This document shows positions 24,001-33,110 of a DNA stretch of 64,000 nucleotides, one piece after another; position 1 is the stretch's first letter; each line of letters opens with the position of its first letter. Below the pieces are notes generated by a model. It was not told the origin of the DNA, made no database searches, and saw only the letters and a list, made by a program, of their open reading frames with translations. The stretch covers positions 372,001 to 436,000 of the forward strand of contig NZ_JAVIFV010000003.1 in assembly GCF_031157375.1 (NCBI RefSeq), given 5' to 3'. The DNA is from Sphingosinicella sp. LHD-64 (lineage in GTDB: Bacteria; Pseudomonadota; Alphaproteobacteria; Sphingomonadales; Sphingomonadaceae). A program made the translations under genes and the position numbers.

Positions 24001-25734
24001 ATGGCCCAGACTGCCGCGACCGCCGCCTCCCGGAACGCCCCGGCGACCGCCGAATCCGTCGCCGAGGCCTTCCTCGTGCAGATGAAGCAGAAGGGCATCG
24101 ACTGTCTCTTCATCAACAGCGGCACCGATTCGGCGCCGATGGCGGAGGCCTATGCCCGCCAGCACCTCTCCGGCCTCGATTTCCCGCAGCCGGTGATCGG
24201 CACGCACGAGAATCTCGTCGTCGGCATGGCGCACGGCCATACGATGGTGACCGGCAAGCCGCAGGCGGTGATGGTCCATGTCAGCGTCGGCGCGGCCAAT
24301 GCGGTGTGCGGCGTCATGAACGCGAAGCGGGACGAGGTGCCGATGCTGTTCATCGCCGGCCGCACCCCGCTCTACGAGAAGGGCCCGCTCGGCGCCCGTT
24401 CCGGCGCGATCCACTGGGCGCAGGAGATGTATGATCAGGGCGGCATGCTGCGCGAGCTGGTCAAGTGGGACTATGAGCTGCGCGGCGGCATCAATGCGGA
24501 CGAGGTGCTCGACCGCGCGCTGGCGATCACCCAGGCGCCGCCGGCTGGCCCCGTCTATCTCACCCTGCCGCGCGAGGTGCTGGCCGAGCGCACCCTGCCG
24601 ATGCCGGTCGACTCCGCCCCGGTCACCGTGCCGCTGCCGCCCGCGCCCGATCCGGCCGGCGTTGGCGCGCTGGCGGAGATGATCGCGGCCGCGCGCTGCC
24701 CGGTCCTCGTCACTTCGGCCAGCGGCCGCGATCCCGCTACCGTGCCGCCGCTCGAAGCCTTCTGCGAGCGCTTCGGGATCGGCATCGTCGAGGCGAAGTC
24801 GCGCTACGTCTGCGCACGCGCCGACCATCCCTGTCATCTCGGCCAGAACGTCCATCCGGTGCTGGGCGAGGCGGACCTCCTGATCTGCCTCGAAAGCGAA
24901 GTGCCCTGGCTGCCGGGCACGCGCGAGCCGGAGCCGGGCACGCGGATCGTCCATGTCGGCGTCGATCCCCTGTTCCAGGATTATCCGGTCCGCAGCTTCC
25001 GCAGCGACCTTTCGATCACTGCCTCCGCCGCCAGGCTGCTGCCTCCGCTCACCGAAGCCGTGACCCGCGTCGACACCACAGATGGCGCAGCGCGTCGCAA
25101 GGCGGCGGTGTCGGCCCTTGCCGCGGCGCGGCGGGCGCGGCGCGAGAAGCGCCTGGCGCCCCTGCTCGAAGCACCGCGCATGACCAAGGACTGGCTCAAC
25201 CATTGCCTCAACGAGGCACTCGACGACCAGGTGATCCTCATTAACGAATATTGGGTCGACCGCGAGATCTACGACGCGCACCGTGCCGGCGGCTTCTTCA
25301 TGCACTCGCCCGCCGCCGGGCTCGGCTGGGGCCTCCCCGCCGCGGTCGGCGCGGCGCTGGCGGCGCCCGACCGGGCGGTGGTCGCGGCGATGGGCGACGG
25401 CGCCTATCTCTTCTGCAATCCCGCCGCCTGCCACCAGGCCTCGGCGATGCACGACGCGCCGATCCTCACCATCATCTGCAACAACGCCCGCTGGGGCGCG
25501 GTCCAGCAGTCGACGATCGGCGTCTATCCGGACGGCCATGCGGCCCACGGTCCGAAGCCGGCGCCGCTCAGCGACCTGCGCCCGGTCCCGGACTTCGAGA
25601 AATATGTCGAAGCCTCGGGCGGCCATGGCGAGCGGGTCACCAACCCCGTCGAATTGCCGGACGCGATCCGGCGCGGCCTCGACATCGTCCGCCGCGAACG
25701 CCGGCAGGTGCTCCTCAACGTGATCTGCGAATGA
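24001..25734 (+). CDS. Thiamine diphosphate-dependent enzyme (acetolactate synthase/2-oxoacid decarboxylase-like)
   Basis: A 577-residue ThDP enzyme with the three-domain plan of the acetolactate synthase/benzoylformate decarboxylase family. The catalytic Glu70 stands in PVIGTHENLVVGMAHGH and the ThDP/Mg motif VAAMGDGAYLFCNPAACHQ near residue 455. It would decarboxylate a 2-oxoacid or join carbon units; an aromatic 2-oxoacid from the aminotransferase at 3929 is a reasonable guess. The ATG at 24001 is chosen because GAGGA (23991-23995) lies 5 bases upstream, while the ATG at 23989 has none. The MFS and ferredoxin genes follow at 22-base gaps in the same operon. Confidence 0.85.
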   Translation: MAQTAATAASRNAPATAESVAEAFLVQMKQKGIDCLFINSGTDSAPMAEAYARQHLSGLDFPQPVIGTHENLVVGMAHGHTMVTGKPQAVMVHVSVGAANAVCGVMNAKRDEVPMLFIAGRTPLYEKGPLGARSGAIHWAQEMYDQGGMLRELVKWDYELRGGINADEVLDRALAITQAPPAGPVYLTLPREVLAERTLPMPVDSAPVTVPLPPAPDPAGVGALAEMIAAARCPVLVTSASGRDPATVPPLEAFCERFGIGIVEAKSRYVCARADHPCHLGQNVHPVLGEADLLICLESEVPWLPGTREPEPGTRIVHVGVDPLFQDYPVRSFRSDLSITASAARLLPPLTEAVTRVDTTDGAARRKAAVSALAAARRARREKRLAPLLEAPRMTKDWLNHCLNEALDDQVILINEYWVDREIYDAHRAGGFFMHSPAAGLGWGLPAAVGAALAAPDRAVVAAMGDGAYLFCNPAACHQASAMHDAPILTIICNNARWGAVQQSTIGVYPDGHAAHGPKPAPLSDLRPVPDFEKYVEASGGHGERVTNPVELPDAIRRGLDIVRRERRQVLLNVICE

Positions 25735-25756
25735 CCGGGACCGCGGGAGACGGCTC

Positions 25757-27013
25757 ATGCTGAAGTTCGACGCCGCCTTCCGCTCGGAATTCCGCGACAA
25801 CCGGGTGCCGCTCGCGCTCGCGACGATCTGCATGATCTTCGCCTTCTCGGCGCCGTCCTTCTCGCTGCCCTTCCTGTTCCCGGAAGTGATCAAGGAGTTC
25901 GGCTGGACCCGCGAGCAGGCGACGTTGCTCGCTTCCGCCAAGTACGCGACCGGCGCGGTCGCCGCGATCGTCATCGGCCGGTTCATCGACAGCATCGGCC
26001 CGATGGTCGCGCTCGCCATCGCCTCGGCGGTGGGCGGCGTCGCGATGGTCGGCTTTCTCTGGGTGAGCTCGCTGACCGGCTATTACGTGCTCGGCATGAT
26101 GCTCGGCGTCGCCGGCCCGGGCACGATCATCGCGGTCAAGGTGCTGGTCTCGCAGCGCTTCCACCGGACGCAGGGCACCGCCATGGGCGTCGCCTTGCTC
26201 GGCGCCAGCGTCGGCTCGATGCTGGTGCCGGTGATCATCGCCGCATTGATCGCCGGGTTCGGCTGGCGCGGCGGCTTCGCTTTGCTCTCGCTCGGCGTCT
26301 GGCTGATCGCGCTGCCCGCTCTGGTCCTCGCCGCCTTCGTCCTCAGGAAATCGAACGCGTCGGCGCCGGCCGCGCCCGCCGTCGCCGATCTGCCGCCCGG
26401 AACGCTGAAGGCGGTGATGAAGCGGCCGGTGTTCTGGATCTTCGCGCTCGCCGTCTTCCTCGGCGGGATGGTCGATCAGGCCTTCATCCAGCATCAGGTG
26501 CTGATCTTCAACGATCTGTCGCTGTCGCGCGAGGTGGTCGCGCTCGGCATCAGTGCGATGGGGGTGATCGGCTTCTTCGCCCGCGTGCTGGTCGGCACCC
26601 TGTTCGACCGCACCTCGACCAGGGGCGCGGCGGCGATGTACGTGCTGCTCGGCTTCGGCAGCCTGCTCGCCATCATCCTCGGCCACCCGCTCGTCTTCGC
26701 GCTGTTCATCGTCGCGCGCGCCGTCGCCCATTCCGGCATGCTGCTCGAGACCACGGTCATCACCAAGCACGTGTTCGGCACCGAGCGGCTCGGCACCCTG
26801 CTCGGCATCTACACCGCCTTCGTCACGATGGGCTTCGCGACTGGCCCCTGGCTGATGGGCCGCCTGTTCGACATGTCCGGCAGCTACACGCCGGCCTTCC
26901 TCATCTTCTTCGGCCTGGCGATCGTCGCGGCGTTCCTGATGAGCCTGATCGAGCCGACCTACTGGCGCGCGCTGAAGGCCGCCGACGCGGCCCGCCCGGC
27001 CACCGCCTCATGA
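25757..27013 (+). CDS. MFS transporter
   Basis: A 418-residue inner-membrane permease of the monocarboxylate/oxalate-type MFS branch. It has a long N-terminal half beginning FPEVIKEFGWTREQ, the helix 2-3 loop IGRFIDSIGPM and a conserved MLGVAGPGTIIAVKVLVSQ segment, and ends in a cytoplasmic tail. It resembles the MFS protein at 2546-3793. It lies 22 bases after the ThDP-enzyme gene and 22 bases before the ferredoxin gene, so it is the transporter of this operon. The substrate is unknown; an organic acid is likely. Confidence 0.85.
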   Translation: MLKFDAAFRSEFRDNRVPLALATICMIFAFSAPSFSLPFLFPEVIKEFGWTREQATLLASAKYATGAVAAIVIGRFIDSIGPMVALAIASAVGGVAMVGFLWVSSLTGYYVLGMMLGVAGPGTIIAVKVLVSQRFHRTQGTAMGVALLGASVGSMLVPVIIAALIAGFGWRGGFALLSLGVWLIALPALVLAAFVLRKSNASAPAAPAVADLPPGTLKAVMKRPVFWIFALAVFLGGMVDQAFIQHQVLIFNDLSLSREVVALGISAMGVIGFFARVLVGTLFDRTSTRGAAAMYVLLGFGSLLAIILGHPLVFALFIVARAVAHSGMLLETTVITKHVFGTERLGTLLGIYTAFVTMGFATGPWLMGRLFDMSGSYTPAFLIFFGLAIVAAFLMSLIEPTYWRALKAADAARPATAS

Positions 27014-27035
27014 GCCGCCAGAACGGACCGATTTC

Positions 27036-27353
27036 ATGCCCACCATCCACGTGACCACCCGCGAAGGGGAGCAGCGCGCCGTCGAGGCCAGGACCGGTCA
27101 TTCAGTGATGGAGACGCTGCGCGACGGCGGCGTCGACGAGATCCTCGCCTTGTGCGGCGGCTGCTGCTCCTGCGCCACCTGTCATGTCCATGTCGGCGCC
27201 GAGTGGATCGACCGCGTCGGCCCGCCGGGCGCCGACGAGGACGACCTGCTCGACACGTCGGATTACCGGACCGCGACGAGCCGTCTTGCCTGCCAGATCC
27301 ACATGGACGACGCGCTCGACGGCCTCGCCGTCACGATTGCGCCGGAGAGCTGA
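27036..27353 (+). CDS. [2Fe-2S] ferredoxin, adrenodoxin/ISC type
   Basis: A 105-residue soluble electron carrier. The cluster ligands are Cys40, Cys46 and Cys49 in LCGGCCSCATCHV and Cys86 in RLACQIH, the C-X5-C-X2-C-Xn-C pattern of adrenodoxin-type ferredoxins that feed bacterial P450 and Rieske monooxygenases. The extra Cys43 and Cys44 in the loop are also seen in homologues. It is the last gene of the operon from 24001. No ferredoxin reductase gene is in the window, so it must use one from elsewhere. It is the only visible electron donor for the two Rieske oxygenases. Confidence 0.9.
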   Translation: MPTIHVTTREGEQRAVEARTGHSVMETLRDGGVDEILALCGGCCSCATCHVHVGAEWIDRVGPPGADEDDLLDTSDYRTATSRLACQIHMDDALDGLAVTIAPES

Positions 27354-27728
27354 GCCGCGAAGTTCGGGGATTCCACGAAAAAACCGGAAAATCCCGGCCC
27401 CTTTCCGACCGAAAATCCCGGAATTCCGCCGATTCGGCCGGTTCGGGGTGGTTCGGGCCTAGAGCAGGGCTTGTCCAGTCGACGCCGTGGCGCGGAACCT
27501 CGACGCCACCTCGCGACCGGAACGGTCATATGCACCTTGCAAAGAGCCAAAAGGCTTCTGCCTTCAAGGGCTTGGCATAACATATCGCCAGTGCTGTAGG
27601 AAAATGGCCGCACGCTTCCTGATCGTGCCCGTACCCTGACCGACCCCGCTCCTGCCGGTGGCCCCACGCAAAGCGGGCCGCCAAGCCGGGAAGGCGTGGC
27701 GGCCCGAGTTGGCAGGCTCAGGGAACGA
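27354..27728. other. 375-base intergenic region with short direct repeat
   Basis: No convincing gene is present. GAAAATCCCGG occurs twice (27387-27397 and 27411-27421) in a C/G-rich patch with several GTTCGGG copies. The right part holds the hairpin at 27674-27706. The region lies between the convergent ferredoxin and TonB receptor genes. Confidence 0.5.
27674..27706 (-). terminator. Probable transcription terminator of the TonB receptor gene
   Basis: CGGGCCGCCA (27674-27683) and TGGCGGCCCG (27697-27706) form a perfect 10-base-pair stem with a 13-base loop, 22 bases past the receptor stop. On the minus strand it is followed by CTTTGCG, only weakly T-rich. Confidence 0.5.
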
Positions 27729-30626
27729 TCAGAACTGGAAGCGCGCGCCCATGCGGAAGGTGCGCCCCGCCTTGTCGTAGAGGCCGACCAGGGCGGTGTA
27801 GGGGAAGGGCGGCTGTTCGTTGAACAGATTGTCGACCACGCCGTAGACCTCGACATTGTCGTTGACGCGATAGTTGAGCGCGACGTTGGTGTAGAAGCGC
27901 CCGGATACCGTATTGTCGCCGATCGAGATCGGCGAGGCCGGATTATAGTCTGGATCGTCGGGGCCGACGAGGCCGGCATCGATCAGGCCGCCGTCGACGT
28001 AGCGGCCCTGGATCGTCGCGGTCCAGTTGGCGATCCGGTAGCTGAGGCTGGCATTGAGGGTCCAGTGCGGCGCGTTGGTCGCGCCGGTGTTGAAGCCGCT
28101 GTTCGCGCCGCCGACCTGGCCGGCCCGGTCGATCACGCTGCCCACGGTCTGGAGCACGCCCGCGGCGTTGTAGGTCCGCGGGACGCCGAGGCCGTCGTCG
28201 AAGATCAGGTCGTCGGTATAGGTGCCGAACAGGCGGGCGTTCATCGTCCCGGCGCCGAGATTGAAGCGGTAGGAGGCCTCGAAATCGACGCCGCGGGCGC
28301 GGAAGCCGGCGATGTTAAGCAGCGGCGCACGCACCTCGTCGACATTGGTGCCGGTCCGATCGACGAAGCCGCAGAAGAAGCCGGGCGCGCCCGCGTTCAC
28401 CTCATTGGCGCAATTGTCGAGCACCGTCTGCGCATTGTAGGACGAGATCGCACCGTCGATCTTGATGTCCCAATAGTCGACCGAGAGCCTCAGGCCCGGA
28501 ATGAAGGTCGGGCTGATCACCACGCCGAGCGTCAGCGTATCGGCCTCTTCGGGTCGAAGGTCGGGATTGCCGCCCAGCTGGACCCGGACCTGGCCGCTGG
28601 CGCCGGTGAACGGGTTGCGCAGCGTCGCGATCTGGTTGAGCTCGGCGAACAGATCGCTGTTGTTGGGCGCACGGATGTCGCGCGAGCGGGTGGCGCGCAG
28701 CGTCAGGAAATCGCTGACCTCCCAGGTCGCGCCGAGCTTCCAGGTCCAGACGCCGCCGCTGGTGCTGTAATCCGCGTAGCGGACCGCGCCGTTGAGATCG
28801 AGGCGGCGGGCGAACGGCAGATCGCGCGCAAGCGGCACGACCGCCTCGAAATAGCCTTCGTTGACGGTGTAGGAACCTTCATAGGCCTTGGGGTTGCCGT
28901 ACTGGAAGGTGTCCGCCTGCGACAGCGGGTCGGAGAGCGCTTCGGAGCGCTCGTTGCGATGCTCGACGCCGGCCGCGATGGAGACCGGCCCGGCCCAGGT
29001 CGAGAAAGGCTCGCCCTGGATGTTCGCCGCGGCGACCTGCTGGGTGGAATCGACGGTATAGATGGCCGTCCCGGTCACATAGTCGATCGCCGCCGCGCCG
29101 GGCGAACCTTCGCCGAACAGGTTGATCGGCACGCAACCGGCGGCACGCGCAGCGGCATCGCGGCAGACGATATTGCCGCTGCCGTCGCGGATCGCGTCGG
29201 CCGCGAAGCGCAGGTTCGGGATGAGCTTCAGGTTCGCCTGGGTCGAGCGGAACTCGTTGCGGCCATAGGCATAATAGGCATCCCATGTCCAACCGCCGCC
29301 GAGCGAGCCGGACCCGCCGAGCACCGCGCGCACCGTGGTGTTGAAATTGCGCGTCTCGATCGGGCCGAAATCGCGATACTCGCGGCCGAGCGAGAAGGAC
29401 GTGATGTTGTTCGCCAGCATGATATCGCGGACATTGGTCGGCAGATAGGCATTGTCGCGCTGGATCACGATTGCGCCCGGTGCCTGATCGCGCGGATAGG
29501 CGGTGGTGAAATCGGAGCCGCTGCGCCCGTAATTGACCTCGCCGAACAGGCGGAGCGCGTCGCTGATCTCGTAATTGACGTGGAACAGGCCGGTGGTGCG
29601 CTCGACCGGCAGGATGAGATAGTGGCCCGAGCGGATCGAGAAGCCCGGCTCGCCGCCGGTATTGTTGATCGCGGACGTGCCGACCGCGGTGCCGTAGTTG
29701 AACGGCTGGGTGGCGCCGCCGGGGCCGAACTGGATGCCGCGCAGGGGCTGGCCCGGCCCGGTGTTCGGACCGATGATGAGGCCGCCACGCGTCATGTTGA
29801 TTGGTCCGACGCCGCTTGCATAGAAGCGTGACGGCGCGTCGGCCGGACGGACGCCGGAATAGGACACCTGCTCCTGCCGGTCTCGCCCGAACGGCCGCTC
29901 GAGATGGCTGTCGACGCCGGCGCTGTTCACATATTCGCCGCCGACGACGAAATGGCCGCGCCCGTCGGCGAAATCGGATCCGTAGGCGAGCGAGGCGCGA
30001 TACTCCTCATTGTCGCCATAGGTGGTGATGCCGAACGAGAAGTCGCTGCGGAAGCCGTCGAGCCGGGTGTTGAGGATGATGTTCACGACGCCGGCGACCG
30101 CGTCCGAGCCCCATTGCGCCGATGCGCCGCCGGTCACGACGTCGATCCGGTCAACGAGAACCGTGGGGATCATGTTGAGATCGACCTGACCCTCGGGCGA
30201 GCTCGGCGTGAAGCGGCGCCCATCGACCAGAACGAGGGTGCGCACGTTGCCGAGGCCGCGCAGGTCCGCGAAGTACTGGCCGGCGCCGCGCGAGGATTGC
30301 GGATTGGACTGCGGCGAAGTGCTGGCCCGGAAGGCGGGGACTTCGGTCAGGAAGGCGCCGATCTGGGTGGTGCCGCGCAGCTGCAGCTCGTCGGACGACA
30401 GCACCGTGGTCGGGGTCGGCGCATCGAAGCCGTCGCGCACGACACGGCTGCCGGTGATGACGATTGCGCCCGAGTCGCTGTCGTCCGCAGCCTGGCTTGT
30501 CGCACCTGCCGAATCGTCGGCCGGCGCCGAGGCAGCATCCTGCGATTGCGCGAGGGCCGGCGCAGCAACCGCCGACAAAAGGATCCAGGTGGCAACGCCC
30601 TGACAGAGGCTGCGACGGCTCGACAT
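27729..30626 (-). CDS. TonB-dependent outer-membrane receptor
   Basis: A 965-residue outer-membrane receptor that imports a substrate with energy from TonB. The start at 30626 gives a signal peptide (SLCQGVATWILLSAVAAPALAQ) and has GGAGGGGAGAAACT just upstream; same-frame codons further up do not. After an acidic, Ala-rich linker the TonB-box-like IVITGSRV and the plug follow, with the DVVTGGASAQWGSDAVAGVVNI region, then a 22-strand barrel ending in GARFQF with the usual terminal Phe. The operator at 30750 precedes it, so uptake seems coupled to the first catabolic block. Confidence 0.92.
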   Translation of the reverse strand: MSSRRSLCQGVATWILLSAVAAPALAQSQDAASAPADDSAGATSQAADDSDSGAIVITGSRVVRDGFDAPTPTTVLSSDELQLRGTTQIGAFLTEVPAFRASTSPQSNPQSSRGAGQYFADLRGLGNVRTLVLVDGRRFTPSSPEGQVDLNMIPTVLVDRIDVVTGGASAQWGSDAVAGVVNIILNTRLDGFRSDFSFGITTYGDNEEYRASLAYGSDFADGRGHFVVGGEYVNSAGVDSHLERPFGRDRQEQVSYSGVRPADAPSRFYASGVGPINMTRGGLIIGPNTGPGQPLRGIQFGPGGATQPFNYGTAVGTSAINNTGGEPGFSIRSGHYLILPVERTTGLFHVNYEISDALRLFGEVNYGRSGSDFTTAYPRDQAPGAIVIQRDNAYLPTNVRDIMLANNITSFSLGREYRDFGPIETRNFNTTVRAVLGGSGSLGGGWTWDAYYAYGRNEFRSTQANLKLIPNLRFAADAIRDGSGNIVCRDAAARAAGCVPINLFGEGSPGAAAIDYVTGTAIYTVDSTQQVAAANIQGEPFSTWAGPVSIAAGVEHRNERSEALSDPLSQADTFQYGNPKAYEGSYTVNEGYFEAVVPLARDLPFARRLDLNGAVRYADYSTSGGVWTWKLGATWEVSDFLTLRATRSRDIRAPNNSDLFAELNQIATLRNPFTGASGQVRVQLGGNPDLRPEEADTLTLGVVISPTFIPGLRLSVDYWDIKIDGAISSYNAQTVLDNCANEVNAGAPGFFCGFVDRTGTNVDEVRAPLLNIAGFRARGVDFEASYRFNLGAGTMNARLFGTYTDDLIFDDGLGVPRTYNAAGVLQTVGSVIDRAGQVGGANSGFNTGATNAPHWTLNASLSYRIANWTATIQGRYVDGGLIDAGLVGPDDPDYNPASPISIGDNTVSGRFYTNVALNYRVNDNVEVYGVVDNLFNEQPPFPYTALVGLYDKAGRTFRMGARFQF

Positions 30627-30713
30627 AGTTTCTCCCCTCCGGCCGCGGATGGCGTCTCGTTGATCGGCCCAGCCGCAATCGGCGCGACTGGCGGCCATTC
30701 CGCCTATGGCTCC

Positions 30714-30742
30714 AACACACCGGAAAACATGTCGCCTGTCAA
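30714..30742 (-). promoter_or_regulatory. Probable promoter of the TonB receptor gene
   Basis: On the minus strand a perfect -35 TTGACA (30737-30742) is followed after 17 bases by TGTGTT (30714-30719), a weak -10. The weak -10 and the operator standing just upstream of the -35 at 30750-30759 differ from the repressor-type geometry seen at 3865 and 23943. Confidence 0.45.
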
Positions 30743-30749
30743 CAACAAT

Positions 30750-30759
30750 CAGACGTCTG
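30750..30759. promoter_or_regulatory. CAGACGTCTG operator upstream of the TonB receptor gene
   Basis: A perfect palindrome with the left extension AAT, standing 124 bases before the receptor start codon and just upstream of the TTGACA. Confidence 0.6.
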
Positions 30760-31083
30760 CTGTTTTTGCCTCATATGACACCCCTGTCATCTGGAGGCAG
30801 GAAGCCGTGTTGAAGCCTTTGCGAAAAAAGCGAGATTCGGACGCGCTTTCCTCTGTGAAAACAGTCGATCGGCTTGTCGGCGTGCACACCCAGCAGGATG
30901 ACCGCGGCCATGGAACCGGCGTGTCTGGCGCGACGAACAGCGTTCCGGGTGGAATATAAGCAGACGTCTCCACATGCATATCGTCATCAGCATGACGGCC
31001 GCGCGAGCGAGGGCGCCCCGGCCATTGGCAGGGTCGCAACCGGGACGATAATCGCGGTTCGCGCGCGTCCTTGAGACCCGCGA
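30760..31083. other. Intergenic region with one imperfect operator
   Basis: The rest of the 457-base gap between the receptor start and the LeuD-like stop holds no supportable gene. CAGACGTCTC at 30961-30970 matches the first operator family at nine of ten bases and may be a distal copy or chance. Confidence 0.35.
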
Positions 31084-31707
31084 CTATCCTTTGGGATAGG
31101 CCCAGCTTCGGGTCTTCCTGTCGACGTCGATGAAGGCGCGGATGTCCCGGATCAGGCGCAGGGTCTGGTCGATCGGATCGGCGCCGGCGAGAAGGGCGTC
31201 GCGGGACTCGGGATCGATCTGAAACCTGTGGCTTTCCTGCGCGGGGCCGTCGATTCTCTGGGCGACAAGGTCGACGGTGAGCGTGCGGCCTGGTCCGGCG
31301 GCAAGGCCTGCGGCCATCTTCTCGACGAGCGAACCGGGCAGGACCGCGGGCACCACGCCATTTGCGACGCAATTGCCCCGGAAGATCGGGTTGAACGACG
31401 GCGCGATGATCGCGCGGAAGCCATATTCGGCGAGCGCCCAGACGGCATGCTCGCGGCTCGAGCCGCAGCCGAAATTGGCGCCGGTGACGAGGATCTGCGC
31501 GCCGGCATAAGCCGGGTCGTTGAGGACGAAATCCGGATCGGGATCGCGGCTGCCGATCGCTGCGTAGCGCCAGCCGGAGAACAGGCCGGCGGCCAGGCCC
31601 TTCTTGGACACGGTGCGCATCTCGCGCGAGGGGATGATCGCGTCGGTGTCGATATTGTCGCGCAGCAGCGGCGCCGCGACCGCGGTGAGGGTGGTGAACG
31701 GCTCCAT
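31084..31707 (-). CDS. LeuD-like hydratase small subunit
   Basis: A 207-residue swivel-domain subunit of the isopropylmalate isomerase/aconitase-type hydro-lyases. GCGSSREHAVWALAEYG and NPIFRGNCVANG are the conserved substrate-binding regions. Its ATG overlaps the LeuC-like stop (TGATG at 31705-31709). Leucine synthesis genes are absent nearby; instead a CoA-transferase and a lyase gene follow the same layout, so a hydratase for maleate, citraconate or mesaconate is more likely than isopropylmalate isomerase (inference). Confidence 0.85.
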   Translation of the reverse strand: MEPFTTLTAVAAPLLRDNIDTDAIIPSREMRTVSKKGLAAGLFSGWRYAAIGSRDPDPDFVLNDPAYAGAQILVTGANFGCGSSREHAVWALAEYGFRAIIAPSFNPIFRGNCVANGVVPAVLPGSLVEKMAAGLAAGPGRTLTVDLVAQRIDGPAQESHRFQIDPESRDALLAGADPIDQTLRLIRDIRAFIDVDRKTRSWAYPKG

Positions 31708-33110
31708 CAGCGCACGGCCTCACGCGGATCTGCGATGACGCCGGCAACGGCCGAAGCGGCGACGGTTTCCGGCGACGCAATGTGGGTGCGCGTCCCCGGG
31801 CCTTGCCGGCTCTCGAAGTTGCGGTTGGTCGAGGAGATCACGCGCTCGTGCGCCCCGAAGCTCTCGCCGCCGGCGAAGAAGCACATCGAGCAGCCGGATT
31901 CGCGCCATTCGAAGCCGGCCTCGAGGAAGACCTCGTGCAGCCCTTCGGCTTCCGCCTGGCGCTTCACCCGGGTCGAGCCGGGGACGCAGATCGCCTTCAC
32001 GCCCGGCGCCACCTTGCGGCCTTCAAGAATCGCGGCGGCACGGCGCAGGTCGGAAAGGCGGCTGTTGGTGCAGGAGCCGATGAAGGCCGCATCGACCGGC
32101 AGCCCCGCCAGCTTCGTGCCCGGTGCAAGATCCATATAGGCGAGCGCGCGGGTGCGGCTTTCGATCGAGCCCGGTCCCGGATCGGTCGGGTCCGGCACCG
32201 CGCCGTCGATCGGCACGACGAGCTGCGGGCTGGTCCCCCAGCTCACCATCGGCGCGACCCCGGCGGCGTCGAACGCCAATTCGGTGTCGAATGCCGCATC
32301 CTCGTCGCTGGAAAGCTCCCGCCACGCCCGGACGGCCGCGCCCCAGCACGCGCCCGACGGGGCGAACGGACGGCCTTCGAGATAGGCGAAAATGGCCTCG
32401 TCCGGCGCGATGATCGCGCTGAACGCGCCGAACTCGGTCGCCATGTTGCACAGGGTGAGCCGGCCCTCGATATCGAGCGCCTCCACCGCGCTCCCGGCAT
32501 ATTCGACGACATGGCCCGCCCCGCCGCCAACGCCGAAGCGGCCGAGCAAAGCGAGCGCGAGGTCCTTGGCGGTGACGCCGGACGCCAGCCGCCCGTCGAT
32601 GCGCACCCGCATCGTCTTCGGCCGGTTGACCCGGAGCGTCGAGGTCGCCAGCGCATGCTCCGCCTCGGTCGAGCCGATGCCCCAGGCGAGCGCGCCGAGC
32701 GCGCCCTGCGAGCAGGTGTGGCTGTCCGGACAGATGAGCGTGGTGCCGGGCAGGACGATGCCGAGCTCGGGCGAGATCACATGGACGATGCCCTGGGCCG
32801 GATCGTCGAGATCGAACAGCCGGATGCCGGTGATGCGCGCCGCCTCGCGCGTGGCGCGGATGAAATCGGTGCCGGTCGGCATCGTCGTCCGATCGGTGCG
32901 GCCAGGGAAGGTGTCGACGATATGGTCCATGACGGCGAAGGCGCGCTCGGGCGCCAGCACCGCACGGCCGCGCTCGATCAAGCTCTTCAGCGCGACCCCG
33001 CCGGTCCGCTCGTGGAGCAGGACGCGGTCGATGAGGATCAGGTCGGCGCCGCCCGGCATCTGCTTGATGCGGTGCTGATCCCAGATCTTGTCGAAGATGG
33101 TTCGGCTCAA
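31707..33110 (-). CDS. LeuC-like hydratase large subunit ([4Fe-4S])
   Basis: A 467-residue aconitase-superfamily subunit. The cluster cysteines are visible in FIGSCTNSRLSD and ESGCSMCFF, and the substrate region in CPDSHTCSQGALGALAWGIGSTE. It begins with a TTG at 33110 that overlaps the CoA-transferase stop (TTGA), so the three genes 34243-31084 are one coupled operon. Together with the LeuD-like subunit it would add or remove water on a C4-C6 dicarboxylate; maleate and citraconate hydratases have this same two-subunit form. The exact substrate is not readable. Confidence 0.87.
   Translation of the reverse strand: MSRTIFDKIWDQHRIKQMPGGADLILIDRVLLHERTGGVALKSLIERGRAVLAPERAFAVMDHIVDTFPGRTDRTTMPTGTDFIRATREAARITGIRLFDLDDPAQGIVHVISPELGIVLPGTTLICPDSHTCSQGALGALAWGIGSTEAEHALATSTLRVNRPKTMRVRIDGRLASGVTAKDLALALLGRFGVGGGAGHVVEYAGSAVEALDIEGRLTLCNMATEFGAFSAIIAPDEAIFAYLEGRPFAPSGACWGAAVRAWRELSSDEDAAFDTELAFDAAGVAPMVSWGTSPQLVVPIDGAVPDPTDPGPGSIESRTRALAYMDLAPGTKLAGLPVDAAFIGSCTNSRLSDLRRAAAILEGRKVAPGVKAICVPGSTRVKRQAEAEGLHEVFLEAGFEWRESGCSMCFFAGGESFGAHERVISSTNRNFESRQGPGTRTHIASPETVAASAVAGVIADPREAVR

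Noticed and set aside
27354-27728. A riboswitch or small RNA in the 375-base gap
   Set aside because: Only a short direct repeat and a terminator-like stem are visible; no known riboswitch core or promoter-terminator pair was recognised.
31084-33110. Leucine biosynthesis leuCD
   Set aside because: No leuA or leuB gene is near, and the genes are coupled to a CoA-transferase and share its operator with a lyase, which fits a catabolic hydratase better. The leucine role is not excluded by sequence alone.
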